Source: Verrucomicrobium spinosum DSM 4136 = JCM 18804 | GTDB lineage: Bacteria; Verrucomicrobiota; Verrucomicrobiia; Verrucomicrobiales; Verrucomicrobiaceae | Reading direction: 5' to 3' | Length of the DNA stretch: 64,000 nt | Assembly (NCBI RefSeq): GCF_000172155.1 | Contig: NZ_ABIZ01000001.1 | Coordinates: forward strand, 3,443,105-3,507,104 | Shown: positions 40,401 to 44,188 of the stretch, piece after piece | Layout of the letters: every line of letters begins with the position of its first letter | Numbering within the stretch: position 1 is the first letter of the stretch | Translations under genes and position numbers: made by a program | The notes under the pieces: generated by a model | Databases searched by the model: none | The model's input: only the letters and a program-made list of their open reading frames with translations | Told to the model about the DNA's origin: nothing

Positions 40401-40450
40401 TGTTGCTAGTCGGATTGGTGATGATTACTCGCCGCCGCCGTCGCCGGTGA
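19433..40450 (+). CDS. Giant exported beta-strand-repeat protein with PEP-CTERM anchor, 7005 aa
   Basis: One uninterrupted frame of 21 kb. ATG 19433 gives a signal peptide (TRCRSSLAGITVAIAVCSQL, cut near VRA-AD), so it is preferred to the GTG at 19286. About residues 209-345 form a PA14-like domain (GVEFRGKINLATGGTVTFAL, SDDGSRLYIDGVAV, GLHDIRVL). The bulk is autotransporter-associated beta-strand repeats of the pattern GTGxLxLxGANTYTGxTTVxxGTLxVG; I count about 27. They predict a long beta-helix. A second module recurs six times. Near residue 6860 a Ca2+-loop-like DLNNDGLVD appears. The end is VPEPS, a hydrophobic helix and a run of six arginines, a PEP-CTERM sorting signal. No C-terminal beta-barrel is present. 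It is probably a surface or matrix adhesin. An exosortase would be needed and is not in this window. Confidence 0.9.
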   Translation: MNFFTRCRSSLAGITVAIAVCSQLVPAHVRAADYYWDPAGDQTNSGGSGNWDVTSLFWNNDDVAPNSAWFNAGSTQAFFQGTGGQVTVTGGTGINADAIEFLVDGYVIQSAALADVLNLNGASTISVTEAGHTATIQSAIAGSTGLIKTGAGRLILSGANTFTGGTTVTSGALQVAVATGVNPLGTDSITLSGGTLELIPTAATTTQGASFRIGSGGGGVVSSVNFGTLTSVVTGTTANMNLPSMSTGTVLGPNALPGQVALVNYGVEFRGKINLATGGTVTFALASDDGSRLYIDGVAVANNDNGQGVGTPVTATIALSAGLHDIRVLAGQGTGGAGVTLTWIPPGGSSEALGATAGTLYAAESVSTGATSNAIVLGNNMFLTDSSTIDFGTNANFTEVAYGSLTRFGGTTLTVNGLAGKLLRYTSTNLSGGGTHTYDSAMDVAVGQISDGGLASTIVKTGSGRLIFDQVTLANNLSASSTIRIDQGTVVGIGSTAAGSNNPFGSAALQLNGGNLLIDSYVGGPTFNNVITVSQSGRIFAQTVAAQTTTLGGAISLANGTTLTLDPAGNTTTGTAPRGAVLRLNGVISGNGAIVQNSSSYGLVSGAYTRGEVVLAGANTFTGGYTALNNSIIRVGVNSVGSSPTITSGAFGTGLLTLGNSSGGTTTITALDGTARSVANEIKFLDNLAAGATATFTGAITFSGSADLSGAMRTIAANVQTTFSGVISSSSSNATAGIVKTGGSILQLDGNNTFAGGVSFSNANNGGVIRVGHDNALGTGALVFDLNTNNTTIRFRASTATARVLNNAVSFTGANTNAPVVFGESGSGTLEFNGNWDLGTAARILQFDSAVTVDGVISNSAAIAKRGFSTLTLTAANTYTGTTTVHDGTVVVAGNDASISSSSGITVQNRLSTSAASLVVGSTTDVVAGSLNRLGNSSTITFNTTNGGGNMGNLALTYNGPASVGSGGFVETIGSLAFQGGGLVTLTLNPAAGQELALVQNTGTTWTTTGTTVLVRGTNLGSATGPDTARLILASAPFTRLTGGVLASVITSSSATGTGTTFATYDTVNGIRGLTNGEYASTLVANENISIGGDATLSGDLAINSLRFTVGGATLNLGGNHLWVKSGNVLFNAASTISNGTLDFGVQTGSVSLMGGASALNPVSLAADLYGMRGLNFASDLLANRAILSGDNRRLLGPVTVANLTLTLGSTHALNDFLPQDLNIGQSGAVLQLGGNNTLTGSLNRGLVDGVGGGVIIENASANAATLTIQQSAAGTFAGTIRNGAGGGVLSLVKTGAGTLDMQGDSSQTITNAISGSLTVKRGILQLFRAGDLDRMTTLNIAGGGTLRLANRASPNNNTDRLLDTAAVNMSGGTFDFDNDAAGGTNFAENVGALNILAGANTVRSDRATTNQTTTLTFAQLNGPATSAGATLNFTGDGTGIGDDTRNRIVFTTPPTIPAGNNSLIGGWAFVNGSDFAIYNSTGTISVRAAQAADYQTGSETTWNFNQNAAPAADVTTTASRNVNALKLGDGIDITMAPTHTLNIELGGIVKSGTNASIFRGGSLTAGDTSAQNLYVFTSTGLTLDTDIVNNGGGGVVGLVKSGGSTLTLTGVNSYTGGTFLNEGTLIINSDARLGASSSALHLRGGTLQVAAGTTGVPSVRPITLARSVTINDAGGTLDVGTANTVIIDGTLSGSGDRGTLGLVKAGGGTLVLAGNNTFTAPVTISAGILSISADANLGVAPTTEVGDWLTLNGGTLNTTASFTLNANRGVNVATNSTLDVATGTVLNIGGVLTGTANVTKTSNGLLNFQQGLMLQGSLFWQRGNGSLAGYRNDILGSLRVGDNTVNTATDVGAATVTYSTAGGILTVGSGTSDNLDIGVRSTNVAGITQGKLDLTGTAMLNANVARVRLGVELGGNGSGDVFGNLVLGTNATILASTEVLISDSNAVGIVAQSVLQTGSGNTIIQTPLITVGGRKGLGLLTVGTGGTLTLDAGAPGVTDLYLGRNAIDTATWSRGVLDASAGTLVASLDELVMGDKSSGGNTGVATGVLITGNSADNQVSANSVVLGRMGASASRNLAGETSGTLVWGGGNLNVAGDIALGQDLGSNVGGYVSGVLTINGGVVTVGGNISYTATASSRGQVNLNGGELDMTNGSISATSFVHRGGTLANVTSVTAGSAHDAFSFGDVNVNYAVNLTSTGSANYSYVGTGAGATYSQNIDFGAYYRDFVVADSAGASADLTVSGLLSGTGGFSKSGAGTMVLTANNTYAGRTQVLHGTLVVGDGGTAGSLGGAAAAVVVNGTLAFNRSDSLTLANQVTGYGSLNQRGGGGTLILTGANNYMGGTVISTGSTLQVGDGGTAGTLGSGAVQNAGTLVFNRSDSFVVGNVISGSGSVVKNGAGTLTIELPASYTGSTSINSGTLALGRGQRFLNGANVLASSMMAPTAAVTVTSGATFSVTDSRNRVLKIGSLSGSGNVVVGGATASVGGLIVETNNPTPITFGGVMQNSTVAGFFIKAGTGEMILTGGNTYTGFTRVDDGTLTVNNATGAIADASALVMSNRNTAVFNVVLSETVGALIGGGRNFAYQGVNTFAPTPSSTASQSVAVGGDGASRITIASGQTLTSSSATNSTFGGVIEGAGSLTITGGNRNLLLYGANTFTGGLRIGTSGADGGTVYLGVAGRATGVGSVYGADFRGSLADNLVVTFENRANTNFNLNSVSETIGTLAGGGSTGGNVSLGTGLAVLTLSDGNTSYGGVISGNGSVVKQGAGVLTLGGASTFTGSFRISAGRVDANVANVFADSLRMIVDAGAEYRLLQNDTIASLEGAGTVNLNAGTARALTLASPNGRVFSGNIIGTGGSLTIGSANNWGGAITLTGANTYTGATTITNATLILDQSGTGGNNILGATAMTFNGTTIDMRGLLGTETAGNTTLGAGATSIFRWGTAGFENHTARLALGTITRIAGSALYVNNTSAETIQSNVSGLNILGGYAVYGGSTWAVANGSGTAISGLLGVSYSADAFGTSLHTDITTTQSTAETQTGTLRFNTNAGGAIDLTLNSNLDISSGGILVTGNVGANTVRILKGGAATTLGATGSTDVIVHQLNPYGNLEIDAVIIGGTASHFTKSGNGNVILTGANTYTGTTFILGGVLQIGNGVSGSILGTSTIDNRGGLVFNTAASTDHTGVISGYGWLEKTGSNLVNLNAANTYTGRTRLLGGTLQTNNVAGLGSATNNITTVASGATLSYALTGAGNVDENIHLLGGTLAVAGAGDATFRTILGLTADSTIQVAAGRSAIFNTASSIIAGMEADGTLADITVQGGGTATFQSASNFGDLLIKGNSVVNIGNNTAGNVGAGVYYNNGSVGAISIEAGSSLFMRRNFDSAFHHQLSGAGSLTFMQNTNYVSQNNSGFSGAVAIGVAGSGNAAVHLGLEGFSGDLGTGTITISANGGSASTLRVNRMDNVVLTNNFVLNGATSNAQLVKNVQNVVEYSGSITAGAATTTDGQTARVFSQAGYLRLTGDLIDSATNALRLENNSVIDLAGSLNRDLAANSVISGGGLLLHNGSGITTLQANNTYTGSTVVNRGTLVFDRSGGAIADSSALYVAGQGTVQFNFAETLGLLGSNRGGRVVLNNGAALTLSGLVGTTNTSSYYSGTIADTGVGTGSVVKTNTATTLSLYGTNNSFGGGVDIRQGTVEVMSIGLVGANSSIGTNGTVILGNSGDTGTLRYLGSGNTASRVFQLAGAAGGGTIEASGSGALVFNASSSVSATAATAKTFTLGGNTGVLVAIGPYSPIINVFGGVISDGSAVVSLTKSGTSVWELSNSNTYTGLTTIGGGGGLRVTSNNALGSATGVTTLNNATLDLVNVNYTTAEALTMNNSAAVLRTSSGTSTFAGTVTLAVAGAMQVDAGASLQLNGLVSGNFALTKNGNGLLIFNNDLNTLNSGFTINSGSVRLLAGSNNRLNDGLLVTLANTAGMGAVLEFRNASETMGRVSGQVGSTITLDGTALTLNVTTDTTFNGVIQNGTTAGSITKTGANRQDFNGLNTYTGTTTISGGTLRIWRLANNGAASGIGMGGASPTAADLVINGGTLEFVALDPSTNANSGFTSFSTDRQFTVGTAGATISNSSTSPLATYSFTNGTGSVDMSGAGARTLTLGGANTGGTTGLSAGLNSNDNVFGLSIGDGPTSGSDFTALTKANAGTWVLTRSNNYSGLTTISDGILVVTQNNGLGNTTGGTTINGTNATLEFRGVNYAAAEAVTITTGNIRGSGVSTFAGGLTLNGSSHQVNVLGASDSLTLTGVVSGTSANANPLLIKRGLGTLVLAGQNTLLNGTAASDTIRVEGGTLALDYTLGTPNTSRIADTAIVRLGGSRSPGATLELRGGSHVETIGSFAMFEGAHRIIRTGGGATSRINLNAISRQAGSSLDIQNGDIATTDNTNTNGIIGGWITVNGTDWAQNSTNAADGLITAFTSYSNDVWVHNSNVNVTTNATESGQINTLRFNTASNITLNLGAVILDSGGLLVTPGAGANTILLNGGTIAVNTTASSGSNLTVIHNGAGILEINSSIINNGGTGLGLLKSGTGTLVLSGDNTFSARSFIAAGMVQIGNGGATGTLGNSAVALDLFTGATLRWNTTTDQIYSGAITSLATVDLDANTPGGGLLVKDNTNVLTFSGDNSAYSGVIRVNAGRLVVNHNSALGAAGSFYTNTGYTEVNSGGIVEILNSRSSGESILMNNGGRLLISTAATAVSGTFSGPIKFTGTNNIVEAQTNTTLTLSGALLGTGGFTKSGSGVLVLSGNFLDANTLGSPLTGKITATAGILRAGSVRGFGAGGVGNETVIQSGATFDLNDQDLNVADETATSREIFQISGTGVSSNYGAITNLGGGSAFISHIELTGNASIGGSYQGTTDGRFDGRATVLSAFDIDPNANWHNWQQATLKGNGFNLTKIGANGWIFRNVDITSMGLLTIAEGRVFLDEMRVLDSAASDAQLYAPTLLRASQIQRVVVAYGGPTIDAVTNTLNPIFGAKLVFNNQNNTVGQTNDVPITLNNGYIEVRGDTNSHSDVASGRAPIVTRLSGEITLEGDATLNFFNIEGGNVTSPTALSGILSEVPNKLVISGSLTGNSGFAKLGSRELRLTGNSTFTGATYLTRGTFGTFPFYDLSQGYADYWGTVLSGPAGALSGTSKVQFERNAHLMLDNSDTLDASSGTTTVGPNGNRINDSASLVMNGGYLEIRPYNTGASSESIATGAGSTLSINRGTNFIDFDLFDQAVDLNQSLTLTIGNISRSEGAVLKFRSFDSTSTFSTNSIGDSVRVVVNNPAGLALVGAGTGLTDKAIARGIFGGIAPYASDFRVSDYLSQERNRQQFTGTHFMTLDAGNILRPLNSNEYATSLIAGQNVNLSEMYTVARNSISINALRLGNLQNNNQTGGFGQDQSTLVDQENTTVTLAIDSEATVSIESGMIIAASMGSANNGTGMVIQGGGTLDFGANEAIIQSNGGFFRPTDGTYQGSSLEIRTRIAGTGGLSKTGFQNLLLESANTYSGNTYVSEGSLIALNNQALGNSKQVYVDALGNFIIAGGTNQGAGSKITARVLSGDQIVLRSLSGSGQVNTWAGDVEIDNVDALGHALFLPRLRAESNSVLRVEGNIFGGTTAITNDIYFSDSRIVSTASDQTNNIFLLYGQVRDKASGAVSGTVTLQPTGGGLVNENEVMRFHVGGRDDTNVVMYSQYNAAGRLILDRGYLRLMYDPNAVGNDGAGFWTDTALSRIPNGNSNAVLQSAGDPTSGMTGFIMGTNVTEAGGTSRTSLLLTQDQQRFNMGQWRVNNSSTGTFLIGGENTSGTVYFGNGSALSTIELNSRSVNLYAAAGGTVEFQTRFNRVAGNGGYTKVGRGNVILSGSLAGGSNADRLSVRSGRLVFDYGTGSTGLNTNRVDGATLLTLGGGTLHLLGNDQAATAQTMTGAIAVSRGGSEVAVESRSGTGAFNTSLAIGGSGSALTRSAGGTVNFVEVDPLGGGSAVLTFQTNTAGIMDTLQGWATYGNALGQANDFAFFNTTGSVRVVSFARPAGQEKNDVSTWLAGENVSENNTAGSTGFTGTLGASLAVNSIHFDVAADSTINLGANNLTVSSGGILVSSQVGGANKTITGTGNLTGSTTELILHHYGTGTLEIATPISGSSYNLVINGAKSTSGAPAEVNAAGVVRLSATNTFSGKTLLNGAILSVDSIVSRLGADPGSVVGDQLYFNGGALRFTGTTANNSINLNRGITLGSSGGALEVSDPSGVLILRSVIAPENAGSQGDGDLIIRANGAVQFGLGGTGTNTDGVANTYSGMTIVESGTVIVEGQPGSDATIDPFGTNESYLDATYMKNGTSLIVRPTGSNTNQVRINEWFVFEGNNTLTTGGIDSTGNNSARQIRLNGVLDVRGTLIFNAISELVLNFDGANGFITGNGTIIKQGTGTVQFRENSPDWKGQLIINEGRVLAGSQGNPLGTGTLPILMGNDSMPAGGTAQLMLHPENGWGNYEINHDIVVRYSPLQEKRIGGISISDSVPFANLAFNGDIELNDNVTFILEDGTTAPGGNYVHMSFNGDIKDGASTSGNILFRVLASDSSVGEMWTYFYLNGNNSAWTGDAIISSNTSYDDDQNAIVRVGSTNALGMANDVIMNFNSRLQIAGFDTTIGSLWTQGGTGVQSTEVIENGSNTTASLTITQSTPSTYEAQWDALFQDGNLASHLVRPDEAQAGTGKFNLVKAGDGWATMTVNNGYTGTTTVAAGVLQVGRNGIGDTGADNNAGGIIVQSGATLAGTGVVQGKGAGFTQHLISGNLKPGDLAGESTGTLTFNGNTKFENANVSLQIFRASFVDYGLTAYDLNNDGLVDSTYDSRVAALPSTYSSLLAEPVTPNAHDHLEINGTLTVTGTKFSVVSTGYSAQIGDVFNLMDWVGTLAGSLNVGDRLRVGGESGTDLDLPTLGGGYRWDTSLFASQGILIVTAVPEPSRALLLLVGLVMITRRRRRR
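19860..39730 (+). repeat. Array of about 27 autotransporter-associated beta-strand repeats
   Basis: Irregularly spaced coding repeats of about 30 residues share G-(A)-N-T-Y/F-T-G-x-T at the core and a following G-T-L strand. Examples occur near 19904, 22060, 24250, 27010, 28060, 28840, 30160, 31560, 36040 and 39700. Copies have diverged at DNA level, so this is an ancient protein repeat and not a recombining DNA array. Confidence 0.85.
22620..37830 (+). repeat. Second, longer module repeated six times in the giant protein
   Basis: A module of about 80-110 residues recurs near 22620-22830, 23826-24100, 28389-28690, 32755-33010, 35540-35830 and 37516-37830. Its pattern is a GGW/Y-A-x-x-N-G-x-D-x-A strand or a variant of it, a variable linker with a T-rich segment, then I/L-x-x-L-R-F and a strand ending SSGGIL. 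Examples are GGWITVNGTDWAQ with LDSGGLLVTPG, and GWAFVNGSDFAIY with LNIELGGIVKSG. Spacing is wide, 1-5 kb. Confidence 0.6.
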
Positions 40451-40506
40451 ACGGGATGCCAACAGGCGAGGCGGCCGGGAGATTTAGCTCACCGCCGACC
40501 CCTCTG

Positions 40507-40911
40507 CTACCTCCCCATCTGCCCCAGCAGAGGCCAGCCCAGCAGGCCGTCGATGGCGACGGCCTGGTACCCAGCGACAATGATCCAAAAGACGGTTTGG
40601 AAGAAGGTTTTGGCCGTCTTGTGCCGATAGCGCTGTTGGGCCAGATAGGCACCCGGCCAGCCACCCAGCAGGGAGAACAAATGAAGACGGGACTCCGGAA
40701 TGCGCCACTTGCCAGCCCGGGCGCGCTGTTTGTCATAGGCAAAAAGTCCGTATGACGCCACGCTCATGGTGAGGAAGTAGCTGGCCGCCACCCATGGGCG
40801 GGGCATGGCCAGGACAATCAGGAGGACGGGAAGAAGGAGCAGCCCTGCGAGCAGGCCCCACTGGCGGTGGGTGAGGGGGCTGGTGGAAAGCGGTTGCATG
40901 AGGCACCGCAT
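40507..40911 (-). CDS. DUF1294 family membrane protein
   Basis: This 134-residue protein has about three hydrophobic helices: LLAGLLLLPVLLIVLAM, ASYFLTMSVASYGLFAY, and a C-terminal FFQTVFWIIVAGYQAVAI. The DUF1294 signature lies between the last two: YDKQRARAGKWRIPESRLH, then LLGGWPGAYLAQQRYRHKT. The function of the family is unknown; members are small inner-membrane proteins, sometimes fused to cold-shock domains. This one has no cold-shock domain. It is convergent with the giant gene, the stops being 56 bp apart. The start at 40911 has AGGA just upstream; ATG 40899 is an alternative. Confidence 0.88.
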   Translation of the reverse strand: MRCLMQPLSTSPLTHRQWGLLAGLLLLPVLLIVLAMPRPWVAASYFLTMSVASYGLFAYDKQRARAGKWRIPESRLHLFSLLGGWPGAYLAQQRYRHKTAKTFFQTVFWIIVAGYQAVAIDGLLGWPLLGQMGR

Positions 40912-40982
40912 AGTCCTGGTTTTTCAAGATGCAAGGCCGTCAGCCTGACGCCCTTCGTTCTGATGGCTTCGCGGAGCTTGCT

Positions 40983-41261
40983 TCAGATTCCCATGTTGCC
41001 CAGAACGGTCGCGATCCGGTTCACCGTCGCGGTAATTTCCGGGTGTGACGCCTCGAGTTCTTCCACGGAGGAGACGAGGCGGTCAATGCCTTGAGGCTCA
41101 TCTGCTGCTTGAGCACTGTCATCAGGTTCTTCCAGGGCGATGTTGGCGTGGCTGGACTCCATCGCCTCCACATGCTGGAGAAGATCGGCACGCGTTTCTT
41201 CGGGAAGGTTGTCAGCGCGCTCCACCTGCTTGCGAAGTTCGGCCAGAAGGTTTTCGATCAT
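40983..41261 (-). CDS. DUF4404 family protein
   Basis: This small acidic protein (92 residues) is probably all helical: MIENLLAELRKQVERADNLP, then EETRADLLQHVEAMES, an acidic linker, and IDRLVSSVEELEASHPEITA. The pattern of two helices around LPEETR and the SHPEITATVNRIA end matches DUF4404, a family of unknown function. It is soluble and cytoplasmic. It lies 71 bp upstream of the DUF1294 gene on the same strand, so the two may be co-transcribed. Confidence 0.72.
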   Translation of the reverse strand: MIENLLAELRKQVERADNLPEETRADLLQHVEAMESSHANIALEEPDDSAQAADEPQGIDRLVSSVEELEASHPEITATVNRIATVLGNMGI

Positions 41262-41361
41262 GAATCCACGTTAACGAGGGGAAGCGGCGGAGACAAGGAA
41301 ATATGGCAGCTCAGTCATGCAAACGATGCGTCACTTCCGCGATGCGTTTCTGAAGGAAACT

Positions 41362-41387
41362 AAAAGGCGGCCCGATGAGGGGCCGCC
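41362..41387 (-). terminator. Rho-independent terminator after the DUF1080 gene
   Basis: On the minus strand GGCGGCCC pairs with GGGCCGCC across a 6-nt loop, followed by TTTTAGTTT. It lies 30 bp after the DUF1080 stop codon and ends that transcript before the DUF4404 gene. Confidence 0.85.
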
Positions 41388-41417
41388 AGAGAGAGTCTGT
41401 CTGCGATGATATGAGGC

Positions 41418-42764
41418 TTACAGCTTTTTGAGGCTGATCTCGCGGAAGCTCACCGGATCGCTGTGACCAGCGAAGCCGAAGAATCCGTTGGTGCGGTCTT
41501 TTCCGGGGTGGGGGGAGTTGGCCATCACGGTGCTCATATCCACCTTGCTCAGGTCGGCGTTGAGGATGACCGTGCCATTCAGTTCGACCGTGATTGTCGA
41601 GCCTTTCACTGTCACTTCTTCAAAGTTCCATTCTCCAGCGGGGCGGGTGTAGCCACGCTGGGCGGCCACCATGCCGTAGGCGCTGCCGTGGAACTGGCGC
41701 ACGTCCAGCTTGGCGTACTTGGGAGCGTCATTGTCCAGCACCTGGAGTTCTGTCATGCCCACATAGGCAGTGTTGCCGTTTCCGGGGTAGCGGATGGCCA
41801 GGCCATTGTTGCCGCCAGGGGGCACGTTGTATTCAAGACGGGCTTGGAAGTCCTTCAGGTCTTCATTGAAGTAAATGGTTCCCCCTTTCTTGTCTTTGCA
41901 GCGGATGGTGCCATCCACCACCTCATAGTTCTCCACCGGGCCTGCCCATCCAGTAAAGTCCTTGCCGTTGAAGGCGGACTTGAAGCCTTCTCCACCCTTG
42001 CTGGAGAGGATCTTGTTGGCTTCTTCTGTGCCGATCTCACGGAGGAAGATGTTGCGCCAGCGGATCTCACCACCGTGAGTCTGGAGTTGGATGGGGCCCT
42101 TGGCAGGCACTGGGCGCTGCTGGTCCGCGGGGAGTTTCTTGTCGTAGTAATTTTCCAGAATGGCATGATCCACCACGAGCTGGTCGTTGAGCCACACACT
42201 CACGCGGCTGCCCACCATCACGATGCGGAACTTGTTCCATTCGCCGAAGGCCTTGTCCGCCTTTACCAGCGGATCCCGTCCGGGAGCCGTCGCGGCGTTG
42301 TTCCAGAGTCCACCGGAGCCCTTGGGCTTGCCCAGTTGCACAGCCTTCTCATCATTCTCGGTCGAGTCCCAGATCTGCACCTGGGGCACGCCGCGCAGGT
42401 AGATTCCGCTGTCTGCCTTGGGAACAGTTTTGTATTCCACCAGCAGTTCAAAGTCACCGAAGTCCTTCTCGGTGGTGGCGTAGTCACCGAATCCATCGTT
42501 TACCAGTTCCTCACCCTCCACATACCAATGGGGTTTGCCAGTCTTGTCGCTCTTCGCCGTCATTGTGGCCGTCCACTTGGCGATTTGGGCCGCGCGCGCA
42601 TCTTCCGGCATTTCCAGCAGTTTGCGATGGTCAAAGGTGCTGCCACCACGCCATCCGGTGAGATCCTTTTCATTGAACAGCGACTTGAATCCAGCCGGAG
42701 GCGCGCCGGCAAAGGCGGTACCGGCGACAAACAGCAGGGTGGTGAGAGCAGGGATCAATTTCAT
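41418..42764 (-). CDS. Exported double DUF1080 (3-keto-disaccharide hydrolase-like) protein
   Basis: This 448-residue protein has a signal peptide (MKLIPALTTLLFVAGTAFAG); the upstream in-frame ATG at 42797 would bury it, so 42764 is chosen. Two DUF1080 jelly-roll domains follow, each opening with the family signature: FKSLFNEKDLTGWRGG (about residues 26-250) and FKSAFNGKDFTGWAGP (about 262-448). Both keep a central FGDFELLVEY/DFQARLEYNV strand, SGIYLRGVPQVQIWD or NNGLAIRYPGNG, and the closing FFGFAGHSDPVSFREI. The Pfam family is named 3-keto-disaccharide hydrolase and is expanded in Verrucomicrobiota and Planctomycetota. It probably acts on sugars in the periplasm. Domain duplication in one chain is common. 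Confidence 0.87.
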   Translation of the reverse strand: MKLIPALTTLLFVAGTAFAGAPPAGFKSLFNEKDLTGWRGGSTFDHRKLLEMPEDARAAQIAKWTATMTAKSDKTGKPHWYVEGEELVNDGFGDYATTEKDFGDFELLVEYKTVPKADSGIYLRGVPQVQIWDSTENDEKAVQLGKPKGSGGLWNNAATAPGRDPLVKADKAFGEWNKFRIVMVGSRVSVWLNDQLVVDHAILENYYDKKLPADQQRPVPAKGPIQLQTHGGEIRWRNIFLREIGTEEANKILSSKGGEGFKSAFNGKDFTGWAGPVENYEVVDGTIRCKDKKGGTIYFNEDLKDFQARLEYNVPPGGNNGLAIRYPGNGNTAYVGMTELQVLDNDAPKYAKLDVRQFHGSAYGMVAAQRGYTRPAGEWNFEEVTVKGSTITVELNGTVILNADLSKVDMSTVMANSPHPGKDRTNGFFGFAGHSDPVSFREISLKKL

Positions 42765-42920
42765 GTTGGGATGATGAAACAAGGGTATCGGGAACAAATA
42801 CGAAGGGTAATAAATGGTGTTTCAGCAATATCGTGCATCACTGATCACAAAAGTATCAGAACACGACAAAGACCAACTGCCAATGTCCCTTCACAACGAT
42901 GCGTGACGCAAAATGTTGAA

Positions 42921-43559
42921 CTATTCTGCCTTGCGGACCGCCTCGATGAAGGCTTGGACCCTGGCCAGATCCTTCAGTCCCGGTGTGCCGCACTCGACGC
43001 CGCTCGCCACATCGACGGCGTAGGGATGAAGGCGGCTCACCGCCGTGGCAACATTTTCTGGAGTGAGGCCGCCCGCCAGGTAAAGCCGGTGGTGGGGATG
43101 GCGATGCTGGAACAGCGTGGCTAGTTCCCATGGGAAAGTGTGGCCCAGTCCGCCCCGTTCCTGCGGGTGGTAGGCATCCAGCAAGATGTCCTTTAGGGGA
43201 TGGAGGGCGATCGGAGCCAACATGGCTTCATCCTGCACCTGAAACGCCTTGATGACAGGCAGCCCCAGCATCTGCGCCTCCGCGCAGAACTCGGGCGTCT
43301 CATCCCCGTGCAACTGTATGGCAGAGAGCACGTTCAAATCCGCTGCCTCCCTGAGATAACTCAAGTCTGGGTTCACAAACACCCCCACGAGCCGGGAGGT
43401 CCGGGGTACATCCGCCAGCCAGCTGGCCGCTGCGAGAGGGAGGTAGCGTTTCGACTTTGGCCAGAAGTTGATGCCGATGAAGTCGGCACCCATGTTGGCT
43501 ATTTTCCGAGCCTGATCTGGCTGGGTGACACCGCAGATTTTGATCAATGTGGAAGGCAC
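42921..43559 (-). CDS. trpF: Phosphoribosylanthranilate isomerase
   Basis: This 212-residue TIM-barrel enzyme catalyses the Amadori rearrangement of phosphoribosylanthranilate in tryptophan synthesis. The family signature is complete: catalytic Cys in LIKICGVTQPDQA, GADFIGINFWPKSKRY, VGVFVN, IQLHGDETPEF, the catalytic Asp in ILLDAYHPQERGGLGHTFPW, and the phosphate-binding end LAGGLTPENV and VDVASGVECGTPGLKD. Start is GTG 43559. No other trp gene is nearby, so it is a stand-alone trpF. The gene lies 34 bp after the receiver-like gene on the same strand. Confidence 0.96.
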   Translation of the reverse strand: MPSTLIKICGVTQPDQARKIANMGADFIGINFWPKSKRYLPLAAASWLADVPRTSRLVGVFVNPDLSYLREAADLNVLSAIQLHGDETPEFCAEAQMLGLPVIKAFQVQDEAMLAPIALHPLKDILLDAYHPQERGGLGHTFPWELATLFQHRHPHHRLYLAGGLTPENVATAVSRLHPYAVDVASGVECGTPGLKDLARVQAFIEAVRKAE

Positions 43560-43593
43560 GGGATGGGAAGGCAGGGTAGGGGGTGTCTTCAGA

Positions 43594-44013
43594 TTAAAGT
43601 GCGGGGCCTTTGGGCGGGAGGAGGGAACCTGCCACTTGCATGAGTACGTCCAGACTCAGGGGCAGGGGTACGGCACCCCGCACCCGGGCATCGCGCTTTA
43701 CGGCATTAAATTCCGCACTCTCGTCCGGCCGGATGAGAAAAATCACGGGTGGCGCCGACAAGATTGTCGGGTGGCAGCGGGAGTACACCCTGGCGATCAT
43801 CCGGTCCAGCAGGGCTCCGTTGATGTCAGGAAGGGTGAAAGCCACCAAAAAGAGAGCGTACTCCCGCTGGGTGATACGCTCAAACGCATGCTCCCCGCTG
43901 GCGGCGTCGTCCACCTCACAGGCGCAGAATGCGGTCAGCAGTTCCCGGATGAGGCGCCGGTTGGGCAGGCTCTCATCTGCTACAAGCACGCGGAGGGGGG
44001 TCGGCTCAGGCAT
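43594..44013 (-). CDS. Receiver-like protein lacking the phospho-acceptor (pseudo-receiver)
   Basis: The 139-residue protein from ATG 44013 folds like a CheY receiver: LRVLVADESLPNRRLIREL (Asp-Glu pocket), CEVDDAASGEHAFERI, then YALFLVAFTLPDINGALLD. The phospho-acceptor Asp of the usual L-M-D-L-x-M-P-D-x-x-G pattern is Ala here (VAF). The Lys-Pro element is also changed (AVPLPLS), so both key phosphorylation residues are gone. It may bind a partner constitutively. It is divergent from the ECF sigma factor gene at 44189 with 175 bp between, so shared regulation is possible. Longer frames upstream are antisense to the sigma gene. Confidence 0.75.
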   Translation of the reverse strand: MPEPTPLRVLVADESLPNRRLIRELLTAFCACEVDDAASGEHAFERITQREYALFLVAFTLPDINGALLDRMIARVYSRCHPTILSAPPVIFLIRPDESAEFNAVKRDARVRGAVPLPLSLDVLMQVAGSLLPPKGPAL

Positions 44014-44188
44014 CGTCGGGATGATGTACGGAGGTTCTGGCAAAATCCAGTGCGGACGGACTCTGTTTGCCAGTTTTGTACGTACCGATAGATGAGGATC
44101 GAATTGACGACCGATTCTGCACAGAGAATGACGCATGGGTCCCATTTTCCTCTTGCGTTCCCCTGTAGCGTTTCCGAAACTGCCTGTC

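Noticed and set aside
41463-43124. 553-codon open frame on the plus strand
   Set aside because: It lies antisense over the DUF1080 and trpF genes, both of which have complete family signatures; long antisense frames are common in GC-rich DNA.
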